64,000 nt of DNA from Roseivirga sp. UBA6061 (GTDB taxonomy: Bacteria > Bacteroidota > Bacteroidia > Cytophagales > Cyclobacteriaceae). Below are positions 1 through 7,683 of this stretch, one piece after another (position 1 is the stretch's first letter; every line of letters starts with the position of its first letter). Below the pieces are notes generated by a model. The model made no database searches, was not told where the DNA came from, and worked only from the letters and a program-made list of their open reading frames with translations. The translations under genes and the position numbers were made by a program. The stretch spans positions 39,684 to 103,683 of the forward strand of contig DIYF01000071.1 in NCBI GenBank assembly GCA_002427745.1, read 5' to 3'.

Positions 1-270
1 TTCCTCCTCAATAATCACTTCCATGAAGAAAATACCCAGGTAAATCGCCAGTAAATAGAAAAGAAGAAACCTGAAATATCTGGCCTCATTGAGGTAGCGT
101 GGTATCAGCACATAAATGAGTAGCGCAGTGATCCACATCGCGTTAAGTGTTTCGCCAACATGTTCTGTTACCTGGTGTACCAGGCCTTCATCTTCCATGG
201 CCATAAAGATGATGACCAGGAGGAGGTAGGTGTGATTTTTCAGAACATAGCGCTCTATAAATGCCTTCAT
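1..270 (-). CDS. Membrane protein N-terminus, cut by window edge
   Basis: An ATG at 268-270 opens a minus-strand frame that stays open for 90 codons to the first base of the window, so only the N-terminus is visible. It holds three hydrophobic stretches at about residues 14-25, 42-57 and 65-84, with charged turns between them and an acidic tail (VIIEEE). There is no signal peptidase site. This layout resembles the membrane sensor half of LytS/YehU-type histidine kinases that are common in Bacteroidota, but no kinase motif lies inside the window, so that is only a guess. It is divergent from the TonB-type protein at 451, with 180 bp between them that should carry both promoters. Confidence 0.6.
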   Translation of the reverse strand, partial: MKAFIERYVLKNHTYLLLVIIFMAMEDEGLVHQVTEHVGETLNAMWITALLIYVLIPRYLNEARYFRFLLFYLLAIYLGIFFMEVIIEEE

Positions 271-450
271 ATAACAAAGCTAATCAGTCTGATGAATGTG
301 GTGGTATTTAATTCGCCTACGACCCTTTGGTTTGTGCCATCGACCGTTTCTGAGGGGCCAAGCTGTTGTTGACCCAATCCAGATGGTCGTTGGCCCATTT
401 TTTTTCCTGGATCCTCGCTGCAGTGGCACCTTGGGTTAAAAGAACTCAAA

Positions 451-2763
451 ATGCGATACAACATCTTATTTTTCATGCTGGTTTGGGCACAAGCGGTCAG
501 TGCGCAATTCAGTGTAAGCGGTCGGGTGATCGATGCAAAAAGTAATGAGCCCATCCCCTTTGCCACCATTGCCCTGCTCACCCGAATTGACAGCAGTCTG
601 GTTGATGGAACGATTGGCTCGGATCAAGGCCTGTTTTCCATTGATCAGGTAAAGCCGGGTACCTACCGCTTCCTGGTCAGAAGTATAGGCTATCAGGACT
701 TGATTAAAGATTCGGTCAAGGTGACCGGTAATGTTGCTTTAGGCGATCTGCTGCTCACTGAAAGTGTGAGCCAGCTAGACGATGTGGTGATTACCGGCAA
801 GCGAAGTACCGTTGAAACTCAGCTTGGCAAGAAGGTGCTTAATATCGGGGAAGATTTATCTACAGCGGGTGCCAGTGTAACCGATGCGCTCCAAAGGTTA
901 CCCTCCGTCAGTACTGATATCAATGGCGGTGTGAGTATTCGGGGTAGTAGTAATGTGATCATCTATGTGAATGGCAAGGAGACCCAGCGCGATACTAAAT
1001 CACTGCAGTTTCTGTCAGCCGGGGCTTTGCAAAAGATAGAGGTAATCACAAATCCATCGGCCAAGTATGATGCGGGTGGGGTCGGGGGCATTATCAACCT
1101 GGTTTTCAGAAAAGATGCTGCCAGTGATTTCAAGCTGGAAACCATTACATCAGTTAGCACTCCTTACCGTTTTTCAGCAGGTGTGAATTTACAGGTAAGC
1201 TCGCAAAAACTGACAGGCTACCTGAGTGGCAATATCAGACGTTCGGATTATAAAAACAGGGAAGAAAGAACCAGGGTCAATGACAGTGGTACGCTGGAGA
1301 GGTACGAAAATCTGGTGCAGTCGGCAGGGAAAGGGCGTACAGCTAATGTGACAGCGGGGCTTACTTATGACATTGATACCTCCTTCTCTCTCAACTTTGA
1401 GTACAACTACTGGCGCTGGGAAGATATTGAGAGCATCATGCAGAACAACAATTTCATCTACCGAGGACTTGCCGATGAATCCTATGGTATCCGCAATTGG
1501 GGCCGGGAGCTGGAAGATGAAATGAGCCTTTCTTTTTCGCTGGATAAGCAGTGGAGTAAAGAACGAAGCCTGAAGCTACTTTTTAATGGAGGTGGTGAGG
1601 TAGAGGACAATGAAAGCCGCTATAACCTTGATGGACTTGACCTGGCCAATAGTCCGCTGGCCCAGACCGTGCGTGAATCCAGAAACACGGAAGATCAGGC
1701 GTTGTATCAGCTTACGATCGACTATACGTCTCCCATTGCCGGTTTCGGGTCGATAGAGACAGGGGGCAAGTTTGATGATATTCGTTTTGAAATAGCCCAG
1801 ACACTCGATTTTTTGAGCGATGAACTGTTTTTACCACAGAACGATTTCACAATTACTTTCAAGAAATACGCGGGCTATTTCATCCATAAAATGAAATGGA
1901 AGCGATTTGAGTATGGCCTGGGAGTCAGACTGGAGCATTTCAATTCTGTCGCCAATCAGCTCACTACGGGTGAAATCAATGAGCAGAATGTCACGCGACT
2001 CTTTCCCAGCCTGCAGCTGGTATACAAGCCGGCCGAAAATCACCAGTTTGCCTTTAATTATAGCAGAAGAATTAACCGACCCGGCTTTTTTGATCTGAAC
2101 CCCTTCGTGTCGTTTACAGACCCGCTGATTCTGGAAAGAGGTAATCCAGAGCTGGAACCTGAGTTTGCTCATAACTACGAGTTGAGCTATCAGCTGAACT
2201 ATGGCAAGCTGGGCCTGGATGTGGTGGGTTTTCAGCGCACTACCGCCAATGTAATTCAGGAAACAGTTGAGGCCTTTGATACAGACCGGCTTATTTACAG
2301 CTACACCAATTTTGGAAAACAGAAGAACCTCGGTATGGAGGTGAGCACCAGTTGGGAACCCTTTTCTGTTCTGGAGCTCACCGGCAACTTTAGCTGGTAT
2401 CATACCCGCTTCGCTGCGGAGCCTGGTGATCTGGAAGTGCGCTTCAACAATCAAAGTACCTGGCAAACCAACCTGCAGCAACGGCTGAACCTGAAAGGAG
2501 ACTGGAGTATTGAGCTTTCGCAGAACTATGAGGCGCCCCGCATAGGTATTCAGTCAGAAGATCAGGGGAATTATTATATGAATGCGGCTGTTCGAAAGGC
2601 TTTCAGGAACAAGAGGTTGGTGGTCACCATTAACCTGAGAGATATGTTCGATACCAGGGTATTTAAAACCCGACTCAGGGGTGAGGATTTTGAGGTAAAC
2701 GATCTGTTTAAATTTCAAAGCAGAAGCCTGAACCTGGAGCTTAGGTATAAAATCTTTGACTAA
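451..2763 (+). CDS. TonB-dependent receptor-like outer-membrane beta-barrel protein
   Basis: The 770-residue product starts with a signal peptide (about 1-18, ending VSAQ). A carboxypeptidase-regulatory-like beta-sandwich follows at about 20-105 (SGRVIDAKSNEPIPFATI), then a plug-like domain at about 110-225 (LQRLPSVSTDINGGVSIRGS), then a long beta-barrel rich in aromatic and alternating residues up to the C-terminus (LRYKIFD). The order matches the 'outer membrane beta-barrel family protein' group, which is TonB-receptor-like. Such proteins import ligands across the outer membrane using TonB energy or act as surface barrels. No SusD partner is next to it, so the ligand cannot be inferred. The ATG at 451 puts the signal peptide directly at the N-terminus. 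A HEAT-repeat gene follows 66 bp downstream on the same strand. Confidence 0.9.
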   Translation: MRYNILFFMLVWAQAVSAQFSVSGRVIDAKSNEPIPFATIALLTRIDSSLVDGTIGSDQGLFSIDQVKPGTYRFLVRSIGYQDLIKDSVKVTGNVALGDLLLTESVSQLDDVVITGKRSTVETQLGKKVLNIGEDLSTAGASVTDALQRLPSVSTDINGGVSIRGSSNVIIYVNGKETQRDTKSLQFLSAGALQKIEVITNPSAKYDAGGVGGIINLVFRKDAASDFKLETITSVSTPYRFSAGVNLQVSSQKLTGYLSGNIRRSDYKNREERTRVNDSGTLERYENLVQSAGKGRTANVTAGLTYDIDTSFSLNFEYNYWRWEDIESIMQNNNFIYRGLADESYGIRNWGRELEDEMSLSFSLDKQWSKERSLKLLFNGGGEVEDNESRYNLDGLDLANSPLAQTVRESRNTEDQALYQLTIDYTSPIAGFGSIETGGKFDDIRFEIAQTLDFLSDELFLPQNDFTITFKKYAGYFIHKMKWKRFEYGLGVRLEHFNSVANQLTTGEINEQNVTRLFPSLQLVYKPAENHQFAFNYSRRINRPGFFDLNPFVSFTDPLILERGNPELEPEFAHNYELSYQLNYGKLGLDVVGFQRTTANVIQETVEAFDTDRLIYSYTNFGKQKNLGMEVSTSWEPFSVLELTGNFSWYHTRFAAEPGDLEVRFNNQSTWQTNLQQRLNLKGDWSIELSQNYEAPRIGIQSEDQGNYYMNAAVRKAFRNKRLVVTINLRDMFDTRVFKTRLRGEDFEVNDLFKFQSRSLNLELRYKIFD

Positions 2764-2829
2764 CCCATGCGAATGCGGTTTTCGGTCTGATTGGGTACAT
2801 ACATCCGGTACTTTGTATATTAGTCTTGC

Positions 2830-3336
2830 ATGGCGATTACAGAGAAGAAACTGGAAGACTGGGCAAGAAAACACGACCTGAAACGGCTTCACAAAGCCTT
2901 GTCTGAACCCAGTTATCAGATAAGGCTCAAGGCAATAGCTCATCTGGCTCAGATCAGGAACAGAGAGTCTTTGCCCTATCTTGAGCGGCTGATAGACGAT
3001 GCTTTCGTTTCGGTGTTGAAGGAGGCGTCCAACGCTATCCGGTCTATTACACCCAATCACCCTGCCCTGGCTGGTTTTAAGAAAAGAATTCTGGAGAAGG
3101 AAGAGCTTGAGGCCAGAAGAAAAGCCAGAACTGAGGCTAAGTTTGAACCTCATTCAGAAGAAGAGGAACGCAGGGTACTGGAACAAAAGGCAAAGGACTA
3201 TGATGTGATGAAAATCTATCAGACCGGCCTGAAGGAAGAGAGAAAAAGAACATCCAATTGGTGGCTGGCTACCTCTATCTCTGTGGGAGCCGGGGCAGTA
3301 GTGACGCTCTTGTATTATCTGTTCTACGTGCTTTAA
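2830..3336 (+). CDS. HEAT-repeat protein with C-terminal membrane anchor
   Basis: This 168-residue protein has an N-terminal alpha-helical region (about 5-90) with two to three HEAT-like helix pairs. The pattern 'IRLKAIAHLAQIRNRESLPY' followed by an Asp-Asp turn and another helix is typical. A strongly charged Lys/Glu/Arg helix (about 90-140) leads to one hydrophobic segment near the C-terminus (about 144-166), so it is probably a tail-anchored inner-membrane protein with its HEAT domain in the cytoplasm. HEAT repeats bind other proteins; the partner is unknown. Start ATG at 2830 lies 66 bp after the preceding receptor stop. The family call rests on helix pattern only. Confidence 0.75.
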   Translation: MAITEKKLEDWARKHDLKRLHKALSEPSYQIRLKAIAHLAQIRNRESLPYLERLIDDAFVSVLKEASNAIRSITPNHPALAGFKKRILEKEELEARRKARTEAKFEPHSEEEERRVLEQKAKDYDVMKIYQTGLKEERKRTSNWWLATSISVGAGAVVTLLYYLFYVL

Positions 3337-3348
3337 GGGCTGAAAGAC

Positions 3349-3564
3349 TCAGTCTTTCTTTTTACTCCGCACCAGTAGCTCACTTACATCTACATCCAGG
3401 GCATCGGCAATGCGGAATAGTTTTTCTACCCGTGGCTGGCTTTCATTACGGCACCATTTCGATACGGTAGTGCGGTTTACCTGTAGCTGATCGGCCAGCC
3501 AGTTGCTGGTGGTTTGTTTTTCAGCAATCACTGCTTTGATGCGATTCAGTACTTTATTAGCCAT
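3349..3564 (-). CDS. Cro/C1-type (XRE) helix-turn-helix regulator
   Basis: This 71-residue protein is almost entirely one helix-turn-helix domain. Helices 2 and 3 (about 20-42: NWLADQLQVNRTTVSKWCRN) carry the Cro/C1 pattern in which the second helix reads the DNA. It continues into the usual 'P.VEKLFRIADALDVDVSELL' tail and ends with a basic KKKD. It is convergent with the HEAT-repeat gene (12 bp between stops) and divergent from the 93-residue gene at 3717. A perfect 10-bp inverted repeat at 3619-3645 in the shared upstream region is a good candidate operator, so I infer autoregulation and control of the divergent gene. Confidence 0.9.
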   Translation of the reverse strand: MANKVLNRIKAVIAEKQTTSNWLADQLQVNRTTVSKWCRNESQPRVEKLFRIADALDVDVSELLVRSKKKD

Positions 3565-3618
3565 GATTTCGGTGGGTTTCAGGCAAAATAATGAATTATT
3601 GAAAACCGCCTGAGGCTA

Positions 3619-3645
3619 CTTTTGAATAATTAAAGTATTCAAAAG
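3619..3645. promoter_or_regulatory. Palindromic operator between divergent XRE gene and 93-aa gene
   Basis: The arms CTTTTGAATA and TATTCAAAAG form a perfect 10-bp inverted repeat around a 7-bp A/T spacer. It sits 55 bp upstream of the XRE start and 72 bp upstream of the ATG at 3717. A near-match half site (AATTATTGAAAA) lies just before it at about 3592-3603. Position, symmetry and the neighbouring Cro/C1-type gene together suggest the binding site of that regulator; this is inference. Confidence 0.55.
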
Positions 3646-3716
3646 CAGTTCTTAATATTTTGTTTTGACCTTTAAATGCATAATATTGAGTATTTAATGC
3701 TCTAAATAAGTATCTA

Positions 3717-3998
3717 ATGGTGTCATCGCATAAAGACCTGATTATTCATTTAATCACGCAAGACCTGTTATATCATCATATGATATATGGGGTGCAAAAG
3801 TATGAGGTGCACATTGAGTTCTATCCAGACTTTGCCACGGCTGTACTGCAACTGATGGGCTATGGGGTAGAGGATCAGGAAGACCGTCTGACCGATATTT
3901 ACAGCCAGTTTATGGAACAGGCCTCTCAACTGGATACGAGCAACGAATTGCAGCTTAGGGCCTGGGCAGAGGAGTGTTATCTGGCGTTGGCGCCTTGA
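3717..3998 (+). CDS. Hypothetical 93-residue protein
   Basis: I do not recognise this family. The product is a soluble, acidic, mostly helical protein without signal peptide or membrane segment. It contains the motif 'FYPDFATAVLQLMGYG' and a C-terminal helix rich in Glu and Leu. An alternative in-frame ATG exists at 3780 (residue 22, MIYGVQKYE). A perfect 8-bp-arm palindrome (3769-3787) overlaps that second ATG, so the true start is uncertain. It is divergent from the XRE regulator and shares its operator region, which suggests the regulator controls it. A regulator/effector or toxin-antitoxin-like pair is possible but nothing in the protein shows it. Confidence 0.55.
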   Translation: MVSSHKDLIIHLITQDLLYHHMIYGVQKYEVHIEFYPDFATAVLQLMGYGVEDQEDRLTDIYSQFMEQASQLDTSNELQLRAWAEECYLALAP

Positions 3999-4123
3999 TT
4001 TAATTTACCGTTTTCCCTGAACAGCCTGTCACAGGCCCTTTGACTTACCAGAGTCTGGGTTTTAAGAGCTTCGTCTGACCTTCGGTTCTGACGAGTAAAG
4101 GTTTTGCATCAGGGAATAAATTT

Positions 4124-4280
4124 GCTCCCCTTTAAGAGGAGCTGTCTTTATCAGAGTTGTGAGGCGAGGTTAGATTGTGATGGACTGAGCGGTGCCCGTG
4201 ACTAGCTATCGCAGGTTCTTTGATTTATCCACTAATTAGGAGGAACCTGTGTATGGACACCGGGACTTTGATTAAGTGCT
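4124..4280. repeat. Noncoding repeat copy 1, downstream of TlpA copy A
   Basis: This 157-bp block is one of three near-identical copies (with 5326-5480 and 6471-6625), each lying 11-13 bp beyond the stop of a TlpA-like gene. It opens with a hairpin of the form GCTCCCCTTTAAGRGGAGC and includes the shared string CTTATCAGAGTTGTGA (here CTTTATCAGAGTTGTGA) and the closing CACCGGGACTTTG. No frame is open across it. The copies are part of the duplication unit, not an insertion sequence, since there is no transposase or flanking target duplication. Confidence 0.85.
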
Positions 4281-4291
4281 CCCCGTCCAAT

Positions 4292-5050
4292 CTACAACTG
4301 TGCCTTAATGGCTTCTCCGAGTAGCTCTTTGATGTCCTCTTTGGCTCCCAGGATCATTTCCTGAACTACACCCTGCTTATCTATCACAAAGTGTACCGGG
4401 TATATAGTACTGACTGTTTCTGCTTCATCGCCACTGCTTGCCCATACTTTGGCAAGGTGCTCTTTGACGTCAGGTATAATTTTGTAGTCAAACCTCCTCT
4501 TCTTCAAAAATGAACTAACCCTGCTTTTGGGATCAAAAGTAAGTGCCAGGAAATCGACATCATTATCAAATTCAGCCGCAAGTTCATTGAGATCGGGCAT
4601 TTCTTTGACGCAGGGTCCACAGGCCGTATACCATAGATTGAGCACGGTCACCCGATCGCTCTTAGCACCCAGCGAGTATCTGTTGCCTTCCATATCTTCC
4701 AGGTCGGCATCGAAGATTTTCTCTCCTACCCACTTTTCTTTCAGGGTTGATTCACCAACAATGGAGGTTTTGAATGAACCGTCTTCCTGCTCAGTCACTT
4801 CGACCTGGATGGAACCTTCTTTCGGAACCCTGTTTTCTTCAGTGGCCAGGTTAACTACTACCAGTAATGCCTCAGCTGTATATTCATATTCGAAGTGCAG
4901 GATTTTATGAATATTCTCCATGCTGTCGAGTTGCTGTTTGCTGATTTCCTTGCCGTCTTTTTTATACAGCTTGTAAACCATTTTCCTGTCCTGTGCCTCA
5001 ATCTGAGAAAGAGCCCAAAAGGCAAAAAACAATGTCAGAAGTGCTTTCAT
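4292..5050 (-). CDS. Secreted TlpA-like thioredoxin-fold protein, copy A
   Basis: The ATG at 5050 gives a 252-residue protein with a clean signal peptide (1-20, ending IEAQ); the frame is open further upstream but codes nothing sensible there. Residues 20-130 form a domain seen also in copy C (MVYKLYKKDGKEIS). Residues 130-252 are a thioredoxin-like fold of the AhpC/TSA-TlpA type, with 'LNLWYTACGPC' placing the redox pair at Cys144 and Cys147, and a cis-proline-type motif YPVHFVID. Such proteins reduce or isomerise disulfides in the periplasm or resupply electrons to cytochrome c assembly; the substrate here is unknown. It is the last of three tandem paralogues, and its upstream 80 bp are homologous to those of copy C. 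Confidence 0.9.
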   Translation of the reverse strand: MKALLTLFFAFWALSQIEAQDRKMVYKLYKKDGKEISKQQLDSMENIHKILHFEYEYTAEALLVVVNLATEENRVPKEGSIQVEVTEQEDGSFKTSIVGESTLKEKWVGEKIFDADLEDMEGNRYSLGAKSDRVTVLNLWYTACGPCVKEMPDLNELAAEFDNDVDFLALTFDPKSRVSSFLKKRRFDYKIIPDVKEHLAKVWASSGDEAETVSTIYPVHFVIDKQGVVQEMILGAKEDIKELLGEAIKAQL

Positions 5051-5325
5051 CGGTTTCTCGTTTACAGTCAATGAAACAGAAACTAATTTAATAGTTGTGA
5101 TGCCTTTATGACTAATGGAGTGAAATGACACTTTGCCTGTATGAATTGTACCATTGGTGGTTTGGCCGGGTTGCGATAACAGGGAAATCGTGACTGAGTG
5201 GCCAGAACTCCTGTCTGATCCTCTGGGGCTGAACCGGGGTTTGGTTTTATGAACTCCGTCAGTACTGCAGGTCTGATGGGTAAAGGTTTTATTGCCGGTG
5301 GACAGAGCCTCTCTTGACAAATAAT
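5051..5325. other. Upstream region of TlpA copy A
   Basis: Together with the repeat at 5326-5480 this makes a 443-bp gap without a credible gene. Bases 5051-5135 are recognisably homologous to 7400-7483 upstream of copy C, sharing TAATGGAGTGAAATGACAC against CAATGGAGTGAAGTGACAC, so the promoter was duplicated with the gene. The rest (5140-5325) resembles the sequence before repeat copy 3 in its last 25 bases (CAGAGCCTCTCTTGACAAAT). Open frames crossing it are shadows. Confidence 0.6.
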
Positions 5326-5480
5326 GCTCCCCTTTATGGGGACACTGTCCTTATCAGAGTTGTGAGGCCAGATCAGTTTGTGGTGGACTGAGGGGTGCCT
5401 GTGACTACCTCGCAGGTTCTCTGATTTATTCACCAATCAGGAGGAATCTGTGTATGGGCACCGGGACTTTGGTTGAGTAC
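5326..5480. repeat. Noncoding repeat copy 2, downstream of TlpA copy B
   Basis: Second 155-bp copy of the block described at 4124. It is closest to copy 3 (6471-6625): both carry AGATCAGTTTGTGG and CTCGCAGGTTCTCTGATTTA. The opening hairpin is damaged here (CCCCTTTATGGGGACAC). Confidence 0.85.
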
Positions 5481-5493
5481 TACACTGTCCGGC

Positions 5494-6168
5494 CTATAGC
5501 TGAGCCTGAATAGCCTCTTTTAGCAATTCTTTAATGTCCTCTTTGGCTCCCAGGATCAATTCCTTAACGATACCCTGCTGATCTATGACGAGGTGCATGG
5601 GGTATATTGCCTCAATGGCTTTCGCTTTATCATCACCCTTAGTCCAGATTTTCCCCATATGCTCCCGGGCATCCGGAATGACTTTATAGTCGAACTTTGT
5701 TTTACTTAAGAATTGGATGATTCTTTCTTTAGAGTCCAGCGTCAGGGCCAGAAAGTCTACCTTTTCATTAGCAAACTCAGTGACAAGTTCATTGAGATTT
5801 GGTATGTTCTCTATACAAGTGACACATTCTGCAAACCACAGATTAAGCACTGTTACCCTGTCACTTTTGGCTCCCAAGGTGTAGCGTTTATTCCCGATAT
5901 CTGTTAAGTCAACGCTGTAGATAGCTTCACCTATCCATTTTTCTTTCAATGGCGCCTCACTGGGCAAACTGCCTTTGTACGCACCGTTGTCCATCAGGAC
6001 TACTTTCGAGTACCAGCTTCCTCTCCGAGAGGCCTGGTCTTCAGAGCTCTGGTCAACAGCCGTCTTTTCTTTTTTCTTATCGTGCCCGTTGACTGTAGCG
6101 GTCCATTCCTGGGCTTGAATTTGAGAAAGTGCTAAAAGGGAGAGCAGCGTAACGAAAAGAGCCTTCAT
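5494..6168 (-). CDS. Secreted TlpA-like protein, copy B, with altered CVTC active site
   Basis: This 224-residue paralogue starts with a signal peptide nearly identical to copies A and C (MKALFVTLLSLLALSQIQAQ) and keeps their thioredoxin-like core and the C-terminal 'GAKEDIKELL' motif. It differs in two ways. The N-terminal domain is shorter and unrelated for about 45 residues (charged, KKKEKTAVDQ). The redox motif is CVTC (Cys115, Cys118) in the context 'LNLWFAECVTC', where the other two have CGPC. Residues between the cysteines set redox potential in this fold, so its role probably differs. Its promoter region is also not homologous to those of A and C. I read it as a diverged middle copy of a tandem triplication. 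Confidence 0.88.
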   Translation of the reverse strand: MKALFVTLLSLLALSQIQAQEWTATVNGHDKKKEKTAVDQSSEDQASRRGSWYSKVVLMDNGAYKGSLPSEAPLKEKWIGEAIYSVDLTDIGNKRYTLGAKSDRVTVLNLWFAECVTCIENIPNLNELVTEFANEKVDFLALTLDSKERIIQFLSKTKFDYKVIPDAREHMGKIWTKGDDKAKAIEAIYPMHLVIDQQGIVKELILGAKEDIKELLKEAIQAQL

Positions 6169-6470
6169 GTTTTTAGGTTTTATCGGATCAAGAAAATAAA
6201 ATATGCCAATAAATGGTATTAAAGCGACTAATTACGCTGTGAGATGGCATATTATCATGGTAAACTCGGGAGCAGTCACCTGAAAACCCTGGATTCGCGT
6301 TGTTTTCTTCTTTTGATGATAGTACCCACCTGCCTTTATGGACACCCGAACTCCGTCTGACCTTGCTCTTACACTGAAGCTCTGGTCACGGGCAGAGCAA
6401 GGGCTCAGCACAAGCGTATAGTACTGACGCGTTGTTTTGTCAGTGAATAGAGCCTCTCTTGATAAATAAT
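6169..6470. other. Upstream region of TlpA copy B
   Basis: No credible gene in this stretch. A 9-bp perfect inverted repeat (AATATGCCA at 6200-6208, TGGCATATT at 6245-6253) lies 32-85 bp before the start of copy B and may be a regulatory site. It has no counterpart upstream of copies A and C. Bases 6445-6470 repeat the sequence found before repeat copy 2. Confidence 0.4.
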
Positions 6471-6625
6471 GCTCCCCTTTAAGGGGAGCTGTCCTTATCA
6501 GAGTTGTGATGCCAGATCAGTTTGTGGTTGACTGAGGGGTGCCTGTGACTACCTCGCAGGTTCTCTGATTTATTCACCAATTAGGAGGAATCTGTATATG
6601 GACACCGGGGCTTTGATCAAGAGTT
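6471..6625. repeat. Noncoding repeat copy 3, downstream of TlpA copy C
   Basis: Third 155-bp copy of the block described at 4124. It keeps the intact hairpin GCTCCCCTTTAAGGGGAGC at its start, with 9-bp arms. The intact arms suggest this copy is nearest the ancestral state. Confidence 0.85.
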
Positions 6626-6637
6626 ACACTGTCTTAC

Positions 6638-7399
6638 CTACAACTGTGCCTGAATAGCCTCTCTAAGCAGATCTTTAATGTCCTCTTTGGCCCCCAGGAA
6701 CATTTCCTGAACCACACCTTGTTGATCGATTACAAAATGCACAGGATATACAGAACTGGTGGTTTCTTCTTCATTACCACTTCTTACCCAGACCCTGGCC
6801 ATGTGTTCTTCTGCTTCCGGAATGATCTGGTAGTCAAATTGCTTTTTCTTCAGGAACTTGTTCACCTTCTTTTTTGAATCAAAAGTAAGAGCCAGAAAGT
6901 CTACTTTGTCACCGGCAAATTCTGCTACAAGCTTGTTCAGGTCAGGCATTTCTTTAACGCATGGACCACAGGCGGTATACCACAGGTTGAGTACGGTCAC
7001 CCGGTCGCTTTTTCTGCCCAATGCATAGCTGTTCCTATCTGTGCCTTTCAGGTCTGCCTGGAAGATTTCCTTGCCGATCCACTTTTCTCTTAAATCGTCT
7101 TCACCGACTATGTTTCCTTTATAGGAGCCGTCTTCCTGCTGAACCATTTCAAACTGAAAACCTCCTCTCTGGCGAGCTTTCATCTCTTCCGTTACCAGAT
7201 TGACTACCACCAAAAACTCATCAGGCATATTGTGATATTCGAAGTGCAGTACCTTGTGAATATGCTCGAGGCTGTCAAGTTGCTGTCTGCTGATTTCCTT
7301 GCCGTCCTTTTCATAGAGCTTGTAAACCATTTTTCTGTCTTGTGCCTCAAGCTGAGAAAGCGTCAGAAAGACGAACATAATTGTGAGAAGTGCTTTCAT
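6638..7399 (-). CDS. Secreted TlpA-like thioredoxin-fold protein, copy C
   Basis: The 253-residue product from the ATG at 7399 matches copy A along its whole length, with one extra residue overall: signal peptide 1-20, the domain starting MVYKLYEKDGKEISRQQL, and the thioredoxin-like core with CGPC at Cys144/Cys147 and YPVHFVID. The frame continues ten codons upstream to another ATG (7429), but the MKALL start is preferred because it places the signal peptide at the N-terminus and matches copies A and B. It is the first of three paralogues in transcription order. The 5' flank is shared with copy A. Confidence 0.9.
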   Translation of the reverse strand: MKALLTIMFVFLTLSQLEAQDRKMVYKLYEKDGKEISRQQLDSLEHIHKVLHFEYHNMPDEFLVVVNLVTEEMKARQRGGFQFEMVQQEDGSYKGNIVGEDDLREKWIGKEIFQADLKGTDRNSYALGRKSDRVTVLNLWYTACGPCVKEMPDLNKLVAEFAGDKVDFLALTFDSKKKVNKFLKKKQFDYQIIPEAEEHMARVWVRSGNEEETTSSVYPVHFVIDQQGVVQEMFLGAKEDIKDLLREAIQAQL

Positions 7400-7482
7400 T
7401 GGTTTTGCGTTTACAATCAATGAAGCCAAATCGACTCAAATAGTTGTAACTGGCTCATTACCAATGGAGTGAAGTGACACTA

Positions 7483-7640
7483 TATTTTAATAAACAGTAT
7501 TATTTCTTGTATAAGGGCTGACCTGAGTTTTGGTTTTGCGGGCTCCGTCTGAATTTGCTCCCCTTGAAGGAAAGCTGTCCTTAACAGAGCTATGAAGCCA
7601 GATTAGATGGTAGTGGATTGAGTGGTACTTGTAGCTCTCT
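7483..7640. repeat. Degenerate noncoding repeat, tandem copy 1
   Basis: This unit starts TTTTAATAAACAGTATT and runs through TGACCTGAGTTTTGG to GCTCCCCTTGAAGG and AACAGAGCTATGAAG. It repeats as 7684-7840 with a period of about 201 bp. Its second half (from 7557) is a diverged, truncated version of the 155-bp block found behind each TlpA copy. Together with the next entry it fills most of the 510-bp gap between TlpA copy C and uvrA, where I see no gene. Confidence 0.7.
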
Positions 7641-7683
7641 ATTATCCTGTTTCCGTCTGACCTGGTGGTGCTGACGGGGCTCC

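Noticed and set aside
1831..2481. 216-codon antisense frame within the first TonB-type gene
   Set aside because: It lies fully inside a gene with clear domains on the other strand and shows no motif.
2554..3153. 199-codon antisense frame spanning the end of the receptor and most of the HEAT gene
   Set aside because: It overlaps two supported plus-strand genes and has no recognisable features.
4292..5320. Longer 342-residue version of TlpA copy A
   Set aside because: The extra 90 residues precede the signal peptide and come from promoter and repeat sequence; the MKALL start matches the paralogues.
5083..5436. 117-codon frame across the TlpA intergenic repeat
   Set aside because: It covers noncoding duplicated sequence, and the frame is not kept in the other repeat copies.
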